Position numbers and translations under genes: made by a program. From positions 1 to 64,000 of the forward strand of contig NZ_JABGCL010000008.1 of NCBI RefSeq assembly GCF_019800005.1: a DNA stretch of 64,000 bases, read 5' to 3'. Each line of letters opens with the position of its first letter. Positions within the stretch are counted from its first letter, which is position 1. This document shows positions 33,400-42,734 of the stretch, piece by piece. The notes below the pieces were generated by a model. It did not search any database. It was not told where the DNA came from and worked only from the letters and a program-made list of their open reading frames with translations. The stretch is from Geminicoccus harenae (GTDB lineage: Bacteria; Pseudomonadota; Alphaproteobacteria; Geminicoccales; Geminicoccaceae).

Positions 33400-34283
33400 G
33401 CGGCCCTCCCGAACAGGCCGGCCGGCTTCACCAGCAGCACGATCGCCATGATCACGAAGATCACCACCGCCGATCCCTCCGGGTAGAACACGCGCGTCAG
33501 GCCCTCGATCAGGCCCAGGCCGAAGCCGGTGATGATCGAGCCCAGGATCGAGCCCATGCCGCCGATCACCACGACCGCGAACACGACGATGATGAGGTCG
33601 GCCCCCATGTTCGGGTTGACCGAGTAGATGGGGGCGGCCAGCACGCCGGCGAACGCGGCCAGCGCCACGCCGAAGCCATAGGTCAGGGTGATCAGGCGCG
33701 GCACGTTGATGCCGAAGGCGCCGACCAGGGTCGGGTTCTCGGTGGCCGCGCGCAGGTAGGCCCCCAGCCTGGTCTTCTCGATCACGAACCAGGTGGCGAG
33801 GCAGACGACCAGGGACACCGCCACCACCCAGCCGCGATAGTTCGGCAGGAACATGAAGCCCAGGTTCATGCCGCCGGAGAGCTGGGGCGGGATCTGGTAG
33901 GGCAGGCCGGAGATGCCGTATTCGTTGCGGAACAGGCCCTGGATGACCAGCGCCAGGCCGAAGGTCAGCAGCAGGCCGTAGAGATGGTCGAGATGGTAGA
34001 GGCGCGAGATCAGCAGGCGCTCGATGATGACGCCGGTGATCCCGACGATCACCGGGGCCAGGACCAGGGCCGCCCAATAGTTGATCCCGAGATAGTTGAG
34101 CAGCATCCAGGCCACGAACGCGCCCATCATGTACTGCGCGCCGTGGGTGAAGTTGATGATGTTCAACAGACCGAAGATGACCGCCAGCCCGAGGCTGAGC
34201 AGCGCATAGAACGAGCCGTTGATCAGGCCCAGCAGGAGCTGGCCGAACAGGGCCTGCGGCGGGATTCCCAGAAGCTCGAACAT
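33396..34283 (-). CDS. livH: ABC transporter permease, LivH type
   Basis: 295 residues, ATG 34283 with AGGA eight bases before. The hallmark N-terminus FGQLLLGLINGSFYALLSLG is followed by FGLLNIINFTHGAQYMMGAF and the EAA-like coupling loop (LRAATENPTLVGAFGINV). It lies 74 bases after the binding-protein gene, with a hairpin between that would lower expression of livH-livM relative to the binding protein. Confidence 0.9.
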   Translation of the reverse strand: MFELLGIPPQALFGQLLLGLINGSFYALLSLGLAVIFGLLNIINFTHGAQYMMGAFVAWMLLNYLGINYWAALVLAPVIVGITGVIIERLLISRLYHLDHLYGLLLTFGLALVIQGLFRNEYGISGLPYQIPPQLSGGMNLGFMFLPNYRGWVVAVSLVVCLATWFVIEKTRLGAYLRAATENPTLVGAFGINVPRLITLTYGFGVALAAFAGVLAAPIYSVNPNMGADLIIVVFAVVVIGGMGSILGSIITGFGLGLIEGLTRVFYPEGSAVVIFVIMAIVLLVKPAGLFGRAA

Positions 34284-34303
34284 CGGCCCGTCCTGCAGTC
34301 AGC

Positions 34304-34349
34304 CGAAAAAGCAAGAAGGGCAGGACGGGCGCTGCGGCCCGCCCTGCCC
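34304..34349 (-). terminator. Intercistronic hairpin with U-run after the binding-protein gene
   Basis: On the minus strand GGGCAGG-CGGGC pairs with GCCCG-CCTGCCC (one mismatch, six-base loop, 34318-34349) and is followed by TTCTTGCTTTTTC. It sits between the binding-protein stop and livH. It is most likely a partial terminator or mRNA-stabilising structure of the kind common behind periplasmic binding-protein genes. Confidence 0.65.
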
Positions 34350-34357
34350 CGACGACA

Positions 34358-35560
34358 TCACTGCACGAGCGGGCAGTTGCCCTCGTTCAGCGGGCGGAAC
34401 GCCTGGTCGGCCGGGATGGTGGCGACCTGCTCGTAATAGTCCCACGGGCCCTGCGACTGGTCCGGCGTCTTCACCCGGAACAGGTACATGTCGTGGATCT
34501 TGCGGCCGTCCTCCCGGATCGTGCCCTGGCCGAACAGCTCGTCCTCGGTCGGCATCTCCTTCATCTTGGCCATGACCGCGGTCGGGTCCTTGCCGCCGGT
34601 CGCTTCCACGGCCTTGAGATAGTGGAGCACGCCGGCATAGACGCCCGCCTGGACCATGGTCGGCATGTCGCCGTCATGCTTTTCCGCAAAGCGCTTGGAC
34701 CATTCGCGGGTGCCGTCGTTCTGGTCCCAGTAGAAGCTCTCGGTGAGCACCAGGCCCTGCGCCGTCTCCAGCCCCAGCGCGTGGATGTCGGTCAGGAACA
34801 CCAGCAGGCCGGCGATGGCCTGGCCGCCCTGGGTGATGCCGAACTCGGAAGCCTGCTTGATCGAGTTGATCGTGTCGCCGCCGGCATTGGCCAGCCCGAT
34901 CACGTCGGCACCCGAGGACTGCGCCTGCAGGAGGAAGGACGAGAAGTCCGAGCCCGGGAAGGGATGGCGGACGGTGCCGACCACCTCGCCGCCCGCGGCC
35001 TCCACCACTGCGGTGGTGTCCCGCTCCAGCGCCTGGCCGAAGGCGTAGTCGGCGGTCAGGAAGAACCATTTCTTGTGGCCGGCCTCGACCATGGCGCTGC
35101 CGGTGCCATGGGCCAGCGCCCAGGTGTCGTAGGTCCAGTGGACCGTGTTGGGCGAGCATTGCGGCCCGGTCAGGTCGGCGGTGCCGGCACCGGAGTTGAT
35201 GAAGACCTTGTTCTTCTCGCGGGTGATGTCGTTGACCGCCAGGGCCGCCGAGGAGGTCGGCACGTCCACGATCACGTCGACGCCGTCCTGGTCGTACCAC
35301 TGCCGCGCGATGGTCGAGGCGACGTCCGGCTTGTTCTGGTGGTCGGCCGAGACGATCTCGACCGTGATGCCCTTTTCCGCCGCGTTGAAGTCCTCGACCG
35401 CCATCTGTGCGGCGACCACCGAGCCCTCGCCGGACAGGTCGGCATAGACGCCGGAGCGGTCGTTGAGCACGCCGATCTTGACACTGGTCTCGGCCAGCGC
35501 GGTGCCGGAGAGCAGCGTCGCGGCCACTGCCGCCAGCGTGAAGTTCCTGATCCTCGTCAT
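34358..35560 (-). CDS. ABC transporter substrate-binding protein (LivK/amide/urea type)
   Basis: 400 residues from ATG 35560 with GGGAGAG upstream. The signal peptide MTRIRNFTLAAVAATLLSGT ends after ALA near residue 23. The type I periplasmic-binding fold (Peripla_BP_6) is evident: VKIGVLNDRSGVYADLSGEG, VPTSSAALAVNDITREKNKV, FLTADYAFGQALERDT and FPGSDFSSFLLQAQSSGADV. Presence of the transporter beside urease suggests urea or a short amide rather than leucine, but nothing in the sequence proves it. Confidence 0.87.
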   Translation of the reverse strand: MTRIRNFTLAAVAATLLSGTALAETSVKIGVLNDRSGVYADLSGEGSVVAAQMAVEDFNAAEKGITVEIVSADHQNKPDVASTIARQWYDQDGVDVIVDVPTSSAALAVNDITREKNKVFINSGAGTADLTGPQCSPNTVHWTYDTWALAHGTGSAMVEAGHKKWFFLTADYAFGQALERDTTAVVEAAGGEVVGTVRHPFPGSDFSSFLLQAQSSGADVIGLANAGGDTINSIKQASEFGITQGGQAIAGLLVFLTDIHALGLETAQGLVLTESFYWDQNDGTREWSKRFAEKHDGDMPTMVQAGVYAGVLHYLKAVEATGGKDPTAVMAKMKEMPTEDELFGQGTIREDGRKIHDMYLFRVKTPDQSQGPWDYYEQVATIPADQAFRPLNEGNCPLVQ

Positions 35561-35622
35561 CTGGTCCAAGCTCTCCCTTGCGCGGCGCATTCTTGTTCGC
35601 GCCGTCCAGCTGAATGTGCGGG

Positions 35623-36366
35623 CTACACGCCGAGATAGGCGTGCAGCTTGTCGAGGTTGCTCTCCAGGTCGTCGTTGCGGATCGTGTCGATGACCCTGCC
35701 CTGCTCCACGACATAATGCCGGTCCGCCACCGAGGCGGCGAAGCGGAAGTTCTGCTCCACCAGGACGATGGTGAAGCCCGCGCGCTTGAGCTTCGCGATG
35801 GTGTGCCCGATCTGCTGGACGATCACCGGGGCCAGCCCCTCGGTGGGTTCGTCCAGGAGCAGGAGCTTGGCACCGGTGCGCAGGATCCGGCCGATCGCCA
35901 GCATCTGCTGCTCGCCGCCGGACAGCTTGGTGCCCTGGCTGGACAGGCGCTCCTTCAGGTTCGGGAACAGTTCGAAGATCTGCTCGACCGAGAGTCCGCC
36001 ATCGCGGACCTTGGGCGGCAGCATCAGATTTTCCTCGACCGAGAGGCTCGCGAAGATGCCGCGCTCCTCCGGGCAGAAGGCGATGCCGGCGCGCGCGATG
36101 GTGCGGGCGGGCAGGCCGATCGTCTCGCGCCCGTCGAACACGATCGAGCCCCGGCGCTTGGCCAGGATGCCCATGATCGCCTTGAGTGTGGTGGTCTTGC
36201 CCGCACCGTTGCGGCCGAGCAGGGTCACGACCTCGCCGGCATGGACGTCGAAGCTGACGCCATGGAGCACGTGGCTCTCGCCATACCAGCCATGGACGTC
36301 CCGGACCGTGAGCAGGCTGCTGCCCTGGGCGGAATGTGCCCGCTCCATGAGTTGGGCCTCAGTCAT
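35623..36366 (-). CDS. livF: ABC transporter ATP-binding protein, LivF type
   Basis: 247 residues. Walker A LLGRNGAGKTTTLKAI, signature LSGGEQQMLAIGRIL and Walker B LLLLDEPTEGLAPVIV are all intact. ATG 36366 overlaps the end of livG by eight bases. An internal ATG six codons on (MERAHS) is an alternative start. Confidence 0.92.
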   Translation of the reverse strand: MTEAQLMERAHSAQGSSLLTVRDVHGWYGESHVLHGVSFDVHAGEVVTLLGRNGAGKTTTLKAIMGILAKRRGSIVFDGRETIGLPARTIARAGIAFCPEERGIFASLSVEENLMLPPKVRDGGLSVEQIFELFPNLKERLSSQGTKLSGGEQQMLAIGRILRTGAKLLLLDEPTEGLAPVIVQQIGHTIAKLKRAGFTIVLVEQNFRFAASVADRHYVVEQGRVIDTIRNDDLESNLDKLHAYLGV

Positions 36367-37114
36367 GGCCGGCTCCGATATAGGCGTCGATGACGTCCGG
36401 GTTCTTCGACACGGTGGCGTAGTCGCCCTCGGCCAGTACCTTGCCGCGCGCCAGCACGGTGATCCGGCCGGCGAGCCTGGCGACGACCGACAGATTGTGC
36501 TCCACCATCAGGATCGTGCGGTTCTTCGCGATCCGCTGGATGACGCCGGCGATGCGGTCGACGTCCTCGTGGCCCATGCCGGCCATCGGCTCGTCGAGCA
36601 GCAGCATCTCCGGGTCCAGCGCCAAGGTGGTGGCGATCTCCAGCGCGCGCTTGCGGCCATAGGGAAGCGCACCGGCCGGGTCCGCGGCGAAGTCGGCCAG
36701 GCCCACCTCGTCCAGCAGGGCCAGGGCCTGCCCATCGAAGCCGGAGAGCACCCGTTCCGAGCGCCAGAAGTCGAAACTGTCGCCGCGCTGGCGCTGCAGG
36801 GCGATGCGGACATTCTCCAGCGCGGTCAGATGCGGGAACACCGCCGAGATCTGGAAGGAGCGCACCATGCCGAGCCGGGCGATGTCCGCCGGCTGCATCC
36901 GGGTGATGTCCCGGCCATTATAGGTGATGGTGCCGCGCGTCGGCTGCAGGAACTTGGTGAGCAGGTTGAAGCAGGTCGTCTTGCCGGCCCCGTTCGGCCC
37001 GATCAGCGCATGGATCGAGCCACGCCCGATCTGAAGATCTACATCATTTACCGCGACAAAACCTTTGAACTGCTTGGTCAGACCTTTAGCCGCCAAAATG
37101 ACGTCATTGATCAT
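36359..37114 (-). CDS. livG: ABC transporter ATP-binding protein, LivG type
   Basis: 251 residues from ATG 37114, preceded by GGAGGGAGG. Walker A is in GPNGAGKTTCFNLLTKFLQP, Walker B in MLLLDEPMAGMGHEDVDRIA. The usual LSGGQQ signature is replaced by LPYGRKRALEIATTLAL, as is normal for LivG. First gene of the transporter operon; a good sigma-70-like promoter lies 54-82 bases upstream. Confidence 0.92.
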   Translation of the reverse strand: MINDVILAAKGLTKQFKGFVAVNDVDLQIGRGSIHALIGPNGAGKTTCFNLLTKFLQPTRGTITYNGRDITRMQPADIARLGMVRSFQISAVFPHLTALENVRIALQRQRGDSFDFWRSERVLSGFDGQALALLDEVGLADFAADPAGALPYGRKRALEIATTLALDPEMLLLDEPMAGMGHEDVDRIAGVIQRIAKNRTILMVEHNLSVVARLAGRITVLARGKVLAEGDYATVSKNPDVIDAYIGAGHD

Positions 37115-37167
37115 CCTCCCTCCGTGGCCGCAGTTCTTCCTGGCGACTTCTAACGCTTTGTCTCGAA

Positions 37168-37196
37168 ACAATATGCGCCCGCCCCCAGTGTGTCAA
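37168..37196 (-). promoter_or_regulatory. livG: Sigma-70-like promoter of the livG operon
   Basis: On the minus strand TTGACA (37191-37196), a 17-base spacer and TATTGT (37168-37173). The consensus -35 box and ideal spacing make this the best promoter in the gap. Transcription would begin near 37161, about 47 bases before the livG ATG. Confidence 0.65.
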
Positions 37197-37221
37197 ACGA
37201 ATGCGTCGCGGACAGGATCAA

Positions 37222-37266
37222 CCGCCGGTCGGCGTATATTTCATACGATGAATTCCCGACCGGCGG
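37222..37266. promoter_or_regulatory. 11-base inverted repeat, candidate operator
   Basis: Perfect arms CCGCCGGTCGG (37222-37232) and CCGACCGGCGG (37256-37266) enclose an AT-rich 23-base centre with an inner dyad (CGTAT-ATTT-CATACG). It lies 26 bases beyond the livG -35 box, between the divergent transporter and urease operons, where an activator or looping regulator could act on both. Confidence 0.5.
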
Positions 37267-37448
37267 CATGAAGAACGCGCCGGAAGAAGCGGGCTGATTA
37301 CTGGCGTACCCGACGATCTTCTTGGCGAGCGCAAGTCACCGCGCAGGCAGGCGGCGGCATCGCCCAGACGAATGCCGCCCTGGCCGGCGTTGAACCCTGC
37401 GCGGATCGGGACTAAGCCGGTGGCGCCCTCGTACAGCGCGACCAGACC

Positions 37449-37904
37449 ATGACCAGCCAGCTCTGCCATATCGAGCGGATCATCGGCGACCGGACCGAGC
37501 CTGGCCTCGCCCACCGGCTGCACCACCTGGCCCATGACGGACGGCTGGAAACGGTGGCGGTCCCGGTGGCCGACCTGCCGCGGCGGCGGTTTCGCGCCGT
37601 CACCGACCAGGGCACCGAATGTGCGATCGCCCTGCCCCGCGATACCGCCCTGTTCGACGGCGCGGTGCTGCTGCTGGAGGGGAACCGGGCGATCGTGGTG
37701 AAGGTCGGGGAGCAGGAATGGCTGAAGCTGCGGCCGGCCGAGGGGTTCGCGCTGGAGCTGGGCTATCTCGCCGGCAACCTCCACTGGCGGGTGCGCTTTG
37801 CCGACGGGCATCTGCTGGTCGCGGTCGACGTGCCGCGCGAGCGCTATCTGGCGCGGATCGAGGAGCATCTGGCCTCCGGCCGGGTCACCCTGGTCGATGA
37901 CTGA
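37449..37904 (+). CDS. ureE: Urease accessory nickel chaperone UreE
   Basis: 151 residues. N-terminal beta domain (HLAHDGRLETVAVPVADLPRRRFRAV) and C-terminal metal-binding domain with LGYLAGNLHWRVRFADGHLL and VPRERYL. The internal His of GNLHW and a conserved end are present, but the usual C-terminal His-rich tail is absent (ends RVTLVDD). It delivers nickel to the UreG-containing activation complex. First gene of the urease cluster; its stop overlaps ureF by eight bases (ATGACTGA). Confidence 0.92.
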   Translation: MTSQLCHIERIIGDRTEPGLAHRLHHLAHDGRLETVAVPVADLPRRRFRAVTDQGTECAIALPRDTALFDGAVLLLEGNRAIVVKVGEQEWLKLRPAEGFALELGYLAGNLHWRVRFADGHLLVAVDVPRERYLARIEEHLASGRVTLVDD

Positions 37905-38574
37905 CCCTGCCCGCCTGCTGGCGGCCCTTCAGCACGGCGACAGCCAGTTCCCGAGCGGCGGCTTCGCCTTTTCCTGGGGCCTGGAAGGGCTCATGGGCGG
38001 CGGCCATCTCGGCCGACGCGACCTCCATCACTTCATCGAGGGCCAGTTCCGCCAGCGCTGGGCCTGCTTCGACCGGGTGGTGATCGCGGAAGCGCACCGG
38101 CGCTGCCGCGACCTTCAGGGCCTGTGCGAGCTGGATGACTGGGTGGATGCCGCGACGCTCGCCGAGCCGGCCCGGGATGGCTCGAAACGGGCCGGCAACG
38201 CGCTCCTGGGCGTGCATCAGCGCCTGGGCACGTCAGGAGCTGCCGAACTGCGCACGCGCGTCCATGCGGGTGCGGCGCACGGCCATCAGGCGGTGGTCCA
38301 GGGCATGGTGCTGGCAGGCGTGGGGCTCGGGCTGGCAGAAGCGCTGGCGGTCGCCGCCCATGCCACAGCGGCCGCCTTCTGCACGGCCGCGATCCGCCTG
38401 GGTCTGGCCAGCCATCTGGACGCGCAGCAGGCGCTGACCGCACTGCGGCCGGTACTGGCGGGGCTTCTGGCAGGTCCCCTGCCCGCCCTGGACGAGGCTG
38501 CTGCGTTCACACCCGCGGCGGAGATCGCGATGATGCGCCATGCCGGGCAGGAACTGCGCCTGTTCGCCAACTGA
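37897..38574 (+). CDS. ureF: Urease accessory protein UreF
   Basis: 225 residues, all-helical accessory protein that recruits UreG and acts as its GTPase gate. Opens LLAALQHGDSQFPSGGFAFS with the family motif SQFPSGGFAFSWGLEG, and ends with DEAAAFTPAAEIAMMRHAGQ. Start ATG 37897 lies inside the end of ureE. Confidence 0.92.
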   Translation: MTDPARLLAALQHGDSQFPSGGFAFSWGLEGLMGGGHLGRRDLHHFIEGQFRQRWACFDRVVIAEAHRRCRDLQGLCELDDWVDAATLAEPARDGSKRAGNALLGVHQRLGTSGAAELRTRVHAGAAHGHQAVVQGMVLAGVGLGLAEALAVAAHATAAAFCTAAIRLGLASHLDAQQALTALRPVLAGLLAGPLPALDEAAAFTPAAEIAMMRHAGQELRLFAN

Positions 38575-38592
38575 CGAGGTGAGGCCGACACC

Positions 38593-39291
38593 ATGATGAA
38601 CCTCACGCCGACCGAGATGGAGCGGCTGTGGATCTTCACCGCCGCGGAGTTCGCGCGCCGGCACAAGTCCCGCGGCATCCGCCTGTCGCATCCCGAGGCG
38701 GTGGCGCTGATCGCCGACGAGATGCTGCTCGCCGCCCGTGCCGGCATGGCATACGAGGCGATCGTCGACATGGCCGGCCGGCTGCTCACCACGGACGACG
38801 TGATGCCGGGCGTGGCCGCGATGATCGAGCTGGTGTCGGTCGAGGCGGACTTCGAGGAAGGCACCAAGATGGTGATCGTGTTCCGGCCGGTGGGGCCCGG
38901 GGAGAAGCCGGTCGAGGAGCATCTTGTGGCCGGCGAGATCATCACCCCGGACGAGGAGATCGAGGTCAATGCCGGGCGGCGCAAGGTGACGGTCGAGGTG
39001 GTCAACACCGGCGACCGCGACATCCAGGTGCGCAGCCACGCCCATTTCTTCGAGACCAACCGGGCGCTCGAGTTCGACCGGGCGGCGGCGTTCGGCATGC
39101 GGCTGGACGTGCCATCCGGCCAGGGGGTGCGGTTCGAGCCGGGGCTGCGGAAGTCGGTAGAGCTGGTCGAGATCGGCGGGGCGGGCCTGGTGCATGGCCA
39201 GGCGGGCCTGGTCAACGGCACGGTCCGCACGGAGGACAGCCGGCAGGCGGCGCTGGCGCTGGCCCGTGCCCAGAACTATCGCGGCGCCTGA
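38593..39291 (+). CDS. ureAB: Fused urease gamma-beta subunit (UreA-UreB)
   Basis: 232 residues: residues 1-100 are the gamma subunit (NLTPTEMERLWIFTAAEFAR, then RRHKSRGIRLSHPEAVALIADEML and GRLLTTDDVMPGVAAMI). Residues about 110-232 are the beta subunit (PGEIITPDEE-type motif as AGEIITPDEEIEVNAGRRKV, RSHAHFFETNRALEFDR). In most bacteria these are two genes; the fusion recalls the Helicobacter UreA arrangement. Strong GAGGTGAGG-like site before ATG 38593. Structural partner of ureC. Confidence 0.92.
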   Translation: MMNLTPTEMERLWIFTAAEFARRHKSRGIRLSHPEAVALIADEMLLAARAGMAYEAIVDMAGRLLTTDDVMPGVAAMIELVSVEADFEEGTKMVIVFRPVGPGEKPVEEHLVAGEIITPDEEIEVNAGRRKVTVEVVNTGDRDIQVRSHAHFFETNRALEFDRAAAFGMRLDVPSGQGVRFEPGLRKSVELVEIGGAGLVHGQAGLVNGTVRTEDSRQAALALARAQNYRGA

Positions 39292-39312
39292 CCCGACCTA
39301 AGGAGAAGAACG

Positions 39313-41019
39313 ATGGCGGTCCTCAGCCGGCGTCACTACGCCGAGGTCTACGGGCCCACCACGGGCGACATGGTGCGCTTAGGGGATACCGAGCTGCTCG
39401 CCGAGATCGAGCGGGACTTCACCGTCTATGGCGAGGAGCTGACCACCGGGGCCGGCAAGTCGATGCGCGACGGCGAAGGCTTCCAGACCACCGGGACGTA
39501 CGCCTCCGGCGCGCTCGATACGGTGATCCAGAACGCCACGATCATCGACGCGGTGATCGGCATCGTGAAGGCCGACATCGGCATCCGTGACGGGCGGATC
39601 GTGGGTGTGGGCAAGGCCGGCAACCCGGACTTCATGGACGGGGTCGACCCGGCTCTGCGCTGCGGGCCGAACACCACCGTGATCCACGGCGACGCGTTCA
39701 TCTGCACGGCCGGCGCCATCGAGGCGCACGCCCATTTCCTGTCGCCGCAGCAGTGGGAGCATGCGCTGGCCGGCGGCTGCACCACCATGATCGGCATGTC
39801 GCCCGGGCCCCATTTCGACACGAGCTGCGCCGGGCCGAACGTGGTCGGCCAGATCATCCAGGCCTGCGACGCCTTTCCGCTCAACTTCGCCTTCCTGGGG
39901 CGCGGCTGCTCCGATCCCGGCGCGGTCGAGGAATCGGTCGCGGGCGGCTGCCTGGGCGTGAAGATCCACGAGGACCTGGGCGCGTCGCCCGCGGTGATCG
40001 ACGGCAGCCTGAAGGCCGCCGACCGCAACGACTTCCAGGTCAACCTCCATACCGACACGATCAACGAGTACGGCTTCTGCGAGGACACGCTGCGCGCGAT
40101 CGGCGGGCGCACCATCCACATGTACCATGTGGAGGGGGCCGGTGGCGGCCATGCGCCGGACCTGCTGATCGTCAACAGCCATCCGAACGTCCTGCCGTCC
40201 TCGACCAACCCGACCAACCCGTTCACCGCCTATGCGCTGAACGAGGGTCTGCCGATGACCATGCTGGCGCACATGATGAACTGGCGCCTGCCGGAGGACC
40301 TGGCGTTCGCGGAGTCGCGGGTCCGTGCCCAGAGCATGGCCGCGGAGGACTTCCTCCACGACATGGGTGCCATCTCGATCTTCGCGACCGACACCCAGGG
40401 CATGGGGCGGCTGGCGGAGAACGTCGCGAAATGCTGGCAGCTCGCCAGCGTGATGAAGGAGCGGGTCGGCCGGCTGCCGGAGGAGACGACCAAGCGCGCC
40501 GACAACGAGCGCATCAAGCGCTACGTCGCCAAATACACGATCAACCCGGCGATCGCGTCGGGCATGGACGCGCATGTCGGCTCGATCGAGCCCGGCAAGA
40601 TGGCCGACCTGGTGCTCTGGCCGCGCGCCTCGTTCGGGGCCAAGCCCTGGATGGTGATCAAGAGCGGCTTCATCGTCTGGGCGGCGATGGGCGACGGCAA
40701 CGCCAGCCAGACCGATTCCGAGCCGATCGTGCAGCGGCCGATGTGGGGCGCGTTCGGCCGCTCGCCGCTGGAATTGGGCGTCACCTTCGTCTCGAAGCTG
40801 GCGATCGAGGCGGACACGCAGAAGAAGCTCAGGGTGAAAAAGCCGTTCGTGCCGATCAAAAACCTGCGTGGGCTCGGCAAGAAGGACATGATCCGCAACG
40901 ACGCCATGCCGAAGATCGAGGTCGACCCGCGTACCTTCGAGGTGCGGGCGGACGGCAGGCTGCTGATGTGCGAGCCGGCAAAAAGGGTGCCGCTCAACCG
41001 GCGCTACATGCTGCGATGA
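39313..41019 (+). CDS. ureC: Urease alpha subunit, divergent flap
   Basis: 568 residues, the catalytic dinickel subunit hydrolysing urea to ammonia and carbamate. By position all ligands are kept: His139/His141 (EAHAHF), carbamylated Lys217 (GVKIHED), His219, His246 (NLHTDT), His272 ([14 protein letters not shown]) and Asp360 (ATDTQGMGR). Arg336 and the flap His320 also remain. The flap itself is rewritten: Klebsiella MVCHHLDP is here MLAHMMNW (317-324), so Cys319 is Ala, His321 is Met, and Asp323 is Asn. The HAH motif replaces the common HIH. Such changes leave the metal centre intact but may alter gating or substrate size. AGGAG lies eight bases before ATG 39313. Confidence 0.93.
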   Translation: MAVLSRRHYAEVYGPTTGDMVRLGDTELLAEIERDFTVYGEELTTGAGKSMRDGEGFQTTGTYASGALDTVIQNATIIDAVIGIVKADIGIRDGRIVGVGKAGNPDFMDGVDPALRCGPNTTVIHGDAFICTAGAIEAHAHFLSPQQWEHALAGGCTTMIGMSPGPHFDTSCAGPNVVGQIIQACDAFPLNFAFLGRGCSDPGAVEESVAGGCLGVKIHEDLGASPAVIDGSLKAADRNDFQVNLHTDTINEYGFCEDTLRAIGGRTIHMYHVEGAGGGHAPDLLIVNSHPNVLPSSTNPTNPFTAYALNEGLPMTMLAHMMNWRLPEDLAFAESRVRAQSMAAEDFLHDMGAISIFATDTQGMGRLAENVAKCWQLASVMKERVGRLPEETTKRADNERIKRYVAKYTINPAIASGMDAHVGSIEPGKMADLVLWPRASFGAKPWMVIKSGFIVWAAMGDGNASQTDSEPIVQRPMWGAFGRSPLELGVTFVSKLAIEADTQKKLRVKKPFVPIKNLRGLGKKDMIRNDAMPKIEVDPRTFEVRADGRLLMCEPAKRVPLNRRYMLR

Positions 41020-41032
41020 ACGGGAAGTTGCG

Positions 41033-41650
41033 ATGAGCAAGGGTGCGGCACGGGTCGGGATCGGCGGGCCGGTGGGCTCGGGCAAGACCGCGCTCCTGGA
41101 AGCGCTGATCCCGCGGCTGAAGGCCCGGGGTGTGGACCTGGCGGTGATCACCAACGACCTCGTGACCCACGAGGACGCCGAGCGCCTGCGCCGGGCGAAC
41201 CTGCTCGACCCGGCCCGCGTCCTGGCGGTGGAGGCGGGTGCCTGCCCGCACACCGTGATCCGCGAGGACCCGACCCTGAACATGGAGGCGGCCGACAGCC
41301 TGGACCGGGCCTACCCGGGCTTGGAGCTGATCCTGATCGAGAGCGGCGGGGACAATCTCGCCTCGACCTTCTCGCTCGACCTGGTCGACTACTGGCTGTT
41401 CGTGATCGACGTGGCCGGCGGCGACGACATCCCGAGAAAGCGGGGCCCCGGCATCCTCCAGTGCGACCTGCTGGTGATCAACAAGGTCGACCTGCACGAG
41501 CATGTCGGCGTTGACCTCCCGCGCATGCTGACCGAAGCGCAGGCGGTGCGCGGCGGGCGCCCGATCGTCTGCACCAACTGCCGCAAGGGCGACGGGGTGG
41601 ACCAGGTGGCGGATGCCATCTGCCATGCGGTGCTGTTCCAGGACGCATGA
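41033..41650 (+). CDS. ureG: Urease accessory GTPase UreG
   Basis: 205 residues. SIMIBI-class GTPase for nickel insertion: P-loop [31 protein letters not shown], the metal-binding Cys-Pro-His motif ([10 protein letters not shown]), [12 protein letters not shown] and the guanine motif NKVD. ATG 41033 follows GGGAAG. Stop overlaps the ureD ATG by four bases. Confidence 0.95.
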   Translation: MSKGAARVGIGGPVGSGKTALLEALIPRLKARGVDLAVITNDLVTHEDAERLRRANLLDPARVLAVEAGACPHTVIREDPTLNMEAADSLDRAYPGLELILIESGGDNLASTFSLDLVDYWLFVIDVAGGDDIPRKRGPGILQCDLLVINKVDLHEHVGVDLPRMLTEAQAVRGGRPIVCTNCRKGDGVDQVADAICHAVLFQDA

Positions 41651-42513
41651 ATTTAGCCCTCGATCTGTCCTTCCGGGCCGGGCCGGACGGCCGGACAGCA
41701 CTCGCCGGCCGCCGCGTGCGCCATCCCTTCTCGGTGCAGGCCCCGCTCTGGGACCTGCCCGGCCGGCCGCTGGGGGCGCGGATCTTCGTCCAGTCGATGT
41801 CGGGCGGGATCTTCGAGGGCGAGCGGCTCGGCCAGCGCGTCGCCGTGCAGCAGGGTGCGGAGCTGCGGGTCGAGGTCCCGGCCGCGACCGTGGTCCACGA
41901 GATGCCGAACGGCGGCGCCAGCGAGCAGCGGATCGAGCTGGTGGCTGAGGCGGGCTCGGTGCTGGAGTTCACGCCCCCGCCCCTGATCCTCTTCCCGGAC
42001 AGCCGGCTCACCCAGACGATCGAGGTGACCGCCGATGCGGGCGCACGGCTACTGGTGGGCGACGGCTTCATGATGCACGACCCCGGCCGGACCGGGCGCG
42101 GGTTCGACTGGTGCGTCACTACCCTCGGCCTGGCGCGGCCGGACGGGCGCCTCGTGGCGCTGGATCGCTCCCGGGCGAGCGGGACGGCCCTGGCAGCTGA
42201 CACGCCCGGCGTGGCCGGCGGCTTCCTGGCCCAGGGCAGCCTGCTGCTGGTCCGCCCGACCTCGCCCGCGCTCGCCAAGGAGTGGTGCCGGGAGATCCAG
42301 GTGCTGCTGGAGGGACCGGACGTATTTGGCGGTGCGAGCCCGCTGCGCCAGGAAGCCGGACTGTTCGTCCGGCTGCTCGCCCGGGATGGAGGGGCGCTGG
42401 TCCAGGCGCAGGCCGGCCTCGTGCGCCTGATGCGGCGCATGCTTCACGACGAAACACCGGTCGGAGCGGCGGCAGGATCCTGTTGTTCACCACCTTCGCC
42501 GGGACCCAGGTGA
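41647..42513 (+). CDS. ureD: Urease accessory protein UreD (UreH)
   Basis: 288 residues. Beta-helical scaffold that tethers the activation complex to apourease. Family features: [58 protein letters not shown] (a variant of the EWLPQEtI-F block) and the late [10 protein letters not shown]. The last 20 residues ([15 protein letters not shown]) look like low-value sequence, so the true functional end may be earlier. Last gene of the urease cluster; the usual position in bacteria is first. Confidence 0.88.
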   Translation: MNLALDLSFRAGPDGRTALAGRRVRHPFSVQAPLWDLPGRPLGARIFVQSMSGGIFEGERLGQRVAVQQGAELRVEVPAATVVHEMPNGGASEQRIELVAEAGSVLEFTPPPLILFPDSRLTQTIEVTADAGARLLVGDGFMMHDPGRTGRGFDWCVTTLGLARPDGRLVALDRSRASGTALAADTPGVAGGFLAQGSLLLVRPTSPALAKEWCREIQVLLEGPDVFGGASPLRQEAGLFVRLLARDGGALVQAQAGLVRLMRRMLHDETPVGAAAGSCCSPPSPGPR

Positions 42514-42734
42514 TCTCGACGAGGTGGCGAAGCCGCTCCCGTGCCCATGGACGATGTTCAGCCGCAACGACCGGGTGATGACGAAGGCGGCGTCCACCGG
42601 TTCGGCGAGCTCACCAACAAGGCCGATTACTCCCGCCACTGCCCCTGTCGAGCAGCAGGACGTCGTTACCGGGAAGCGCAGCGTCCACCGGCTGGAGCCA
42701 TCCGTGGGTGGTACAGCCGACCTGGCGTGGATGA
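42514..42734. other. Gap between ureD and the toxin pseudogene, nothing supported
   Basis: Short frames on both strands cross this stretch but none has a ribosome site or family resemblance. On the minus strand one frame reads [19 protein letters not shown], which looks like decayed coding sequence, but I cannot name it. Confidence 0.4.

Larger units (their letters stand above)
37115..37448. other. Divergent control region between transporter and urease operons
   Basis: 334 bases without a convincing gene. The left part holds the livG promoter and an 11-base inverted repeat. The right part (37267-37448) is ordinary GC-rich sequence; a 9-codon ATG frame at 37268 (MKNAPEEAG) is too short to support. 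A plausible urease promoter is not obvious there. Confidence 0.6.

Noticed and set aside
39313..41019. UreC as a non-catalytic urease relic
   Set aside because: All nickel ligands, the carbamylated lysine and His320 are present and a full accessory set is adjacent.
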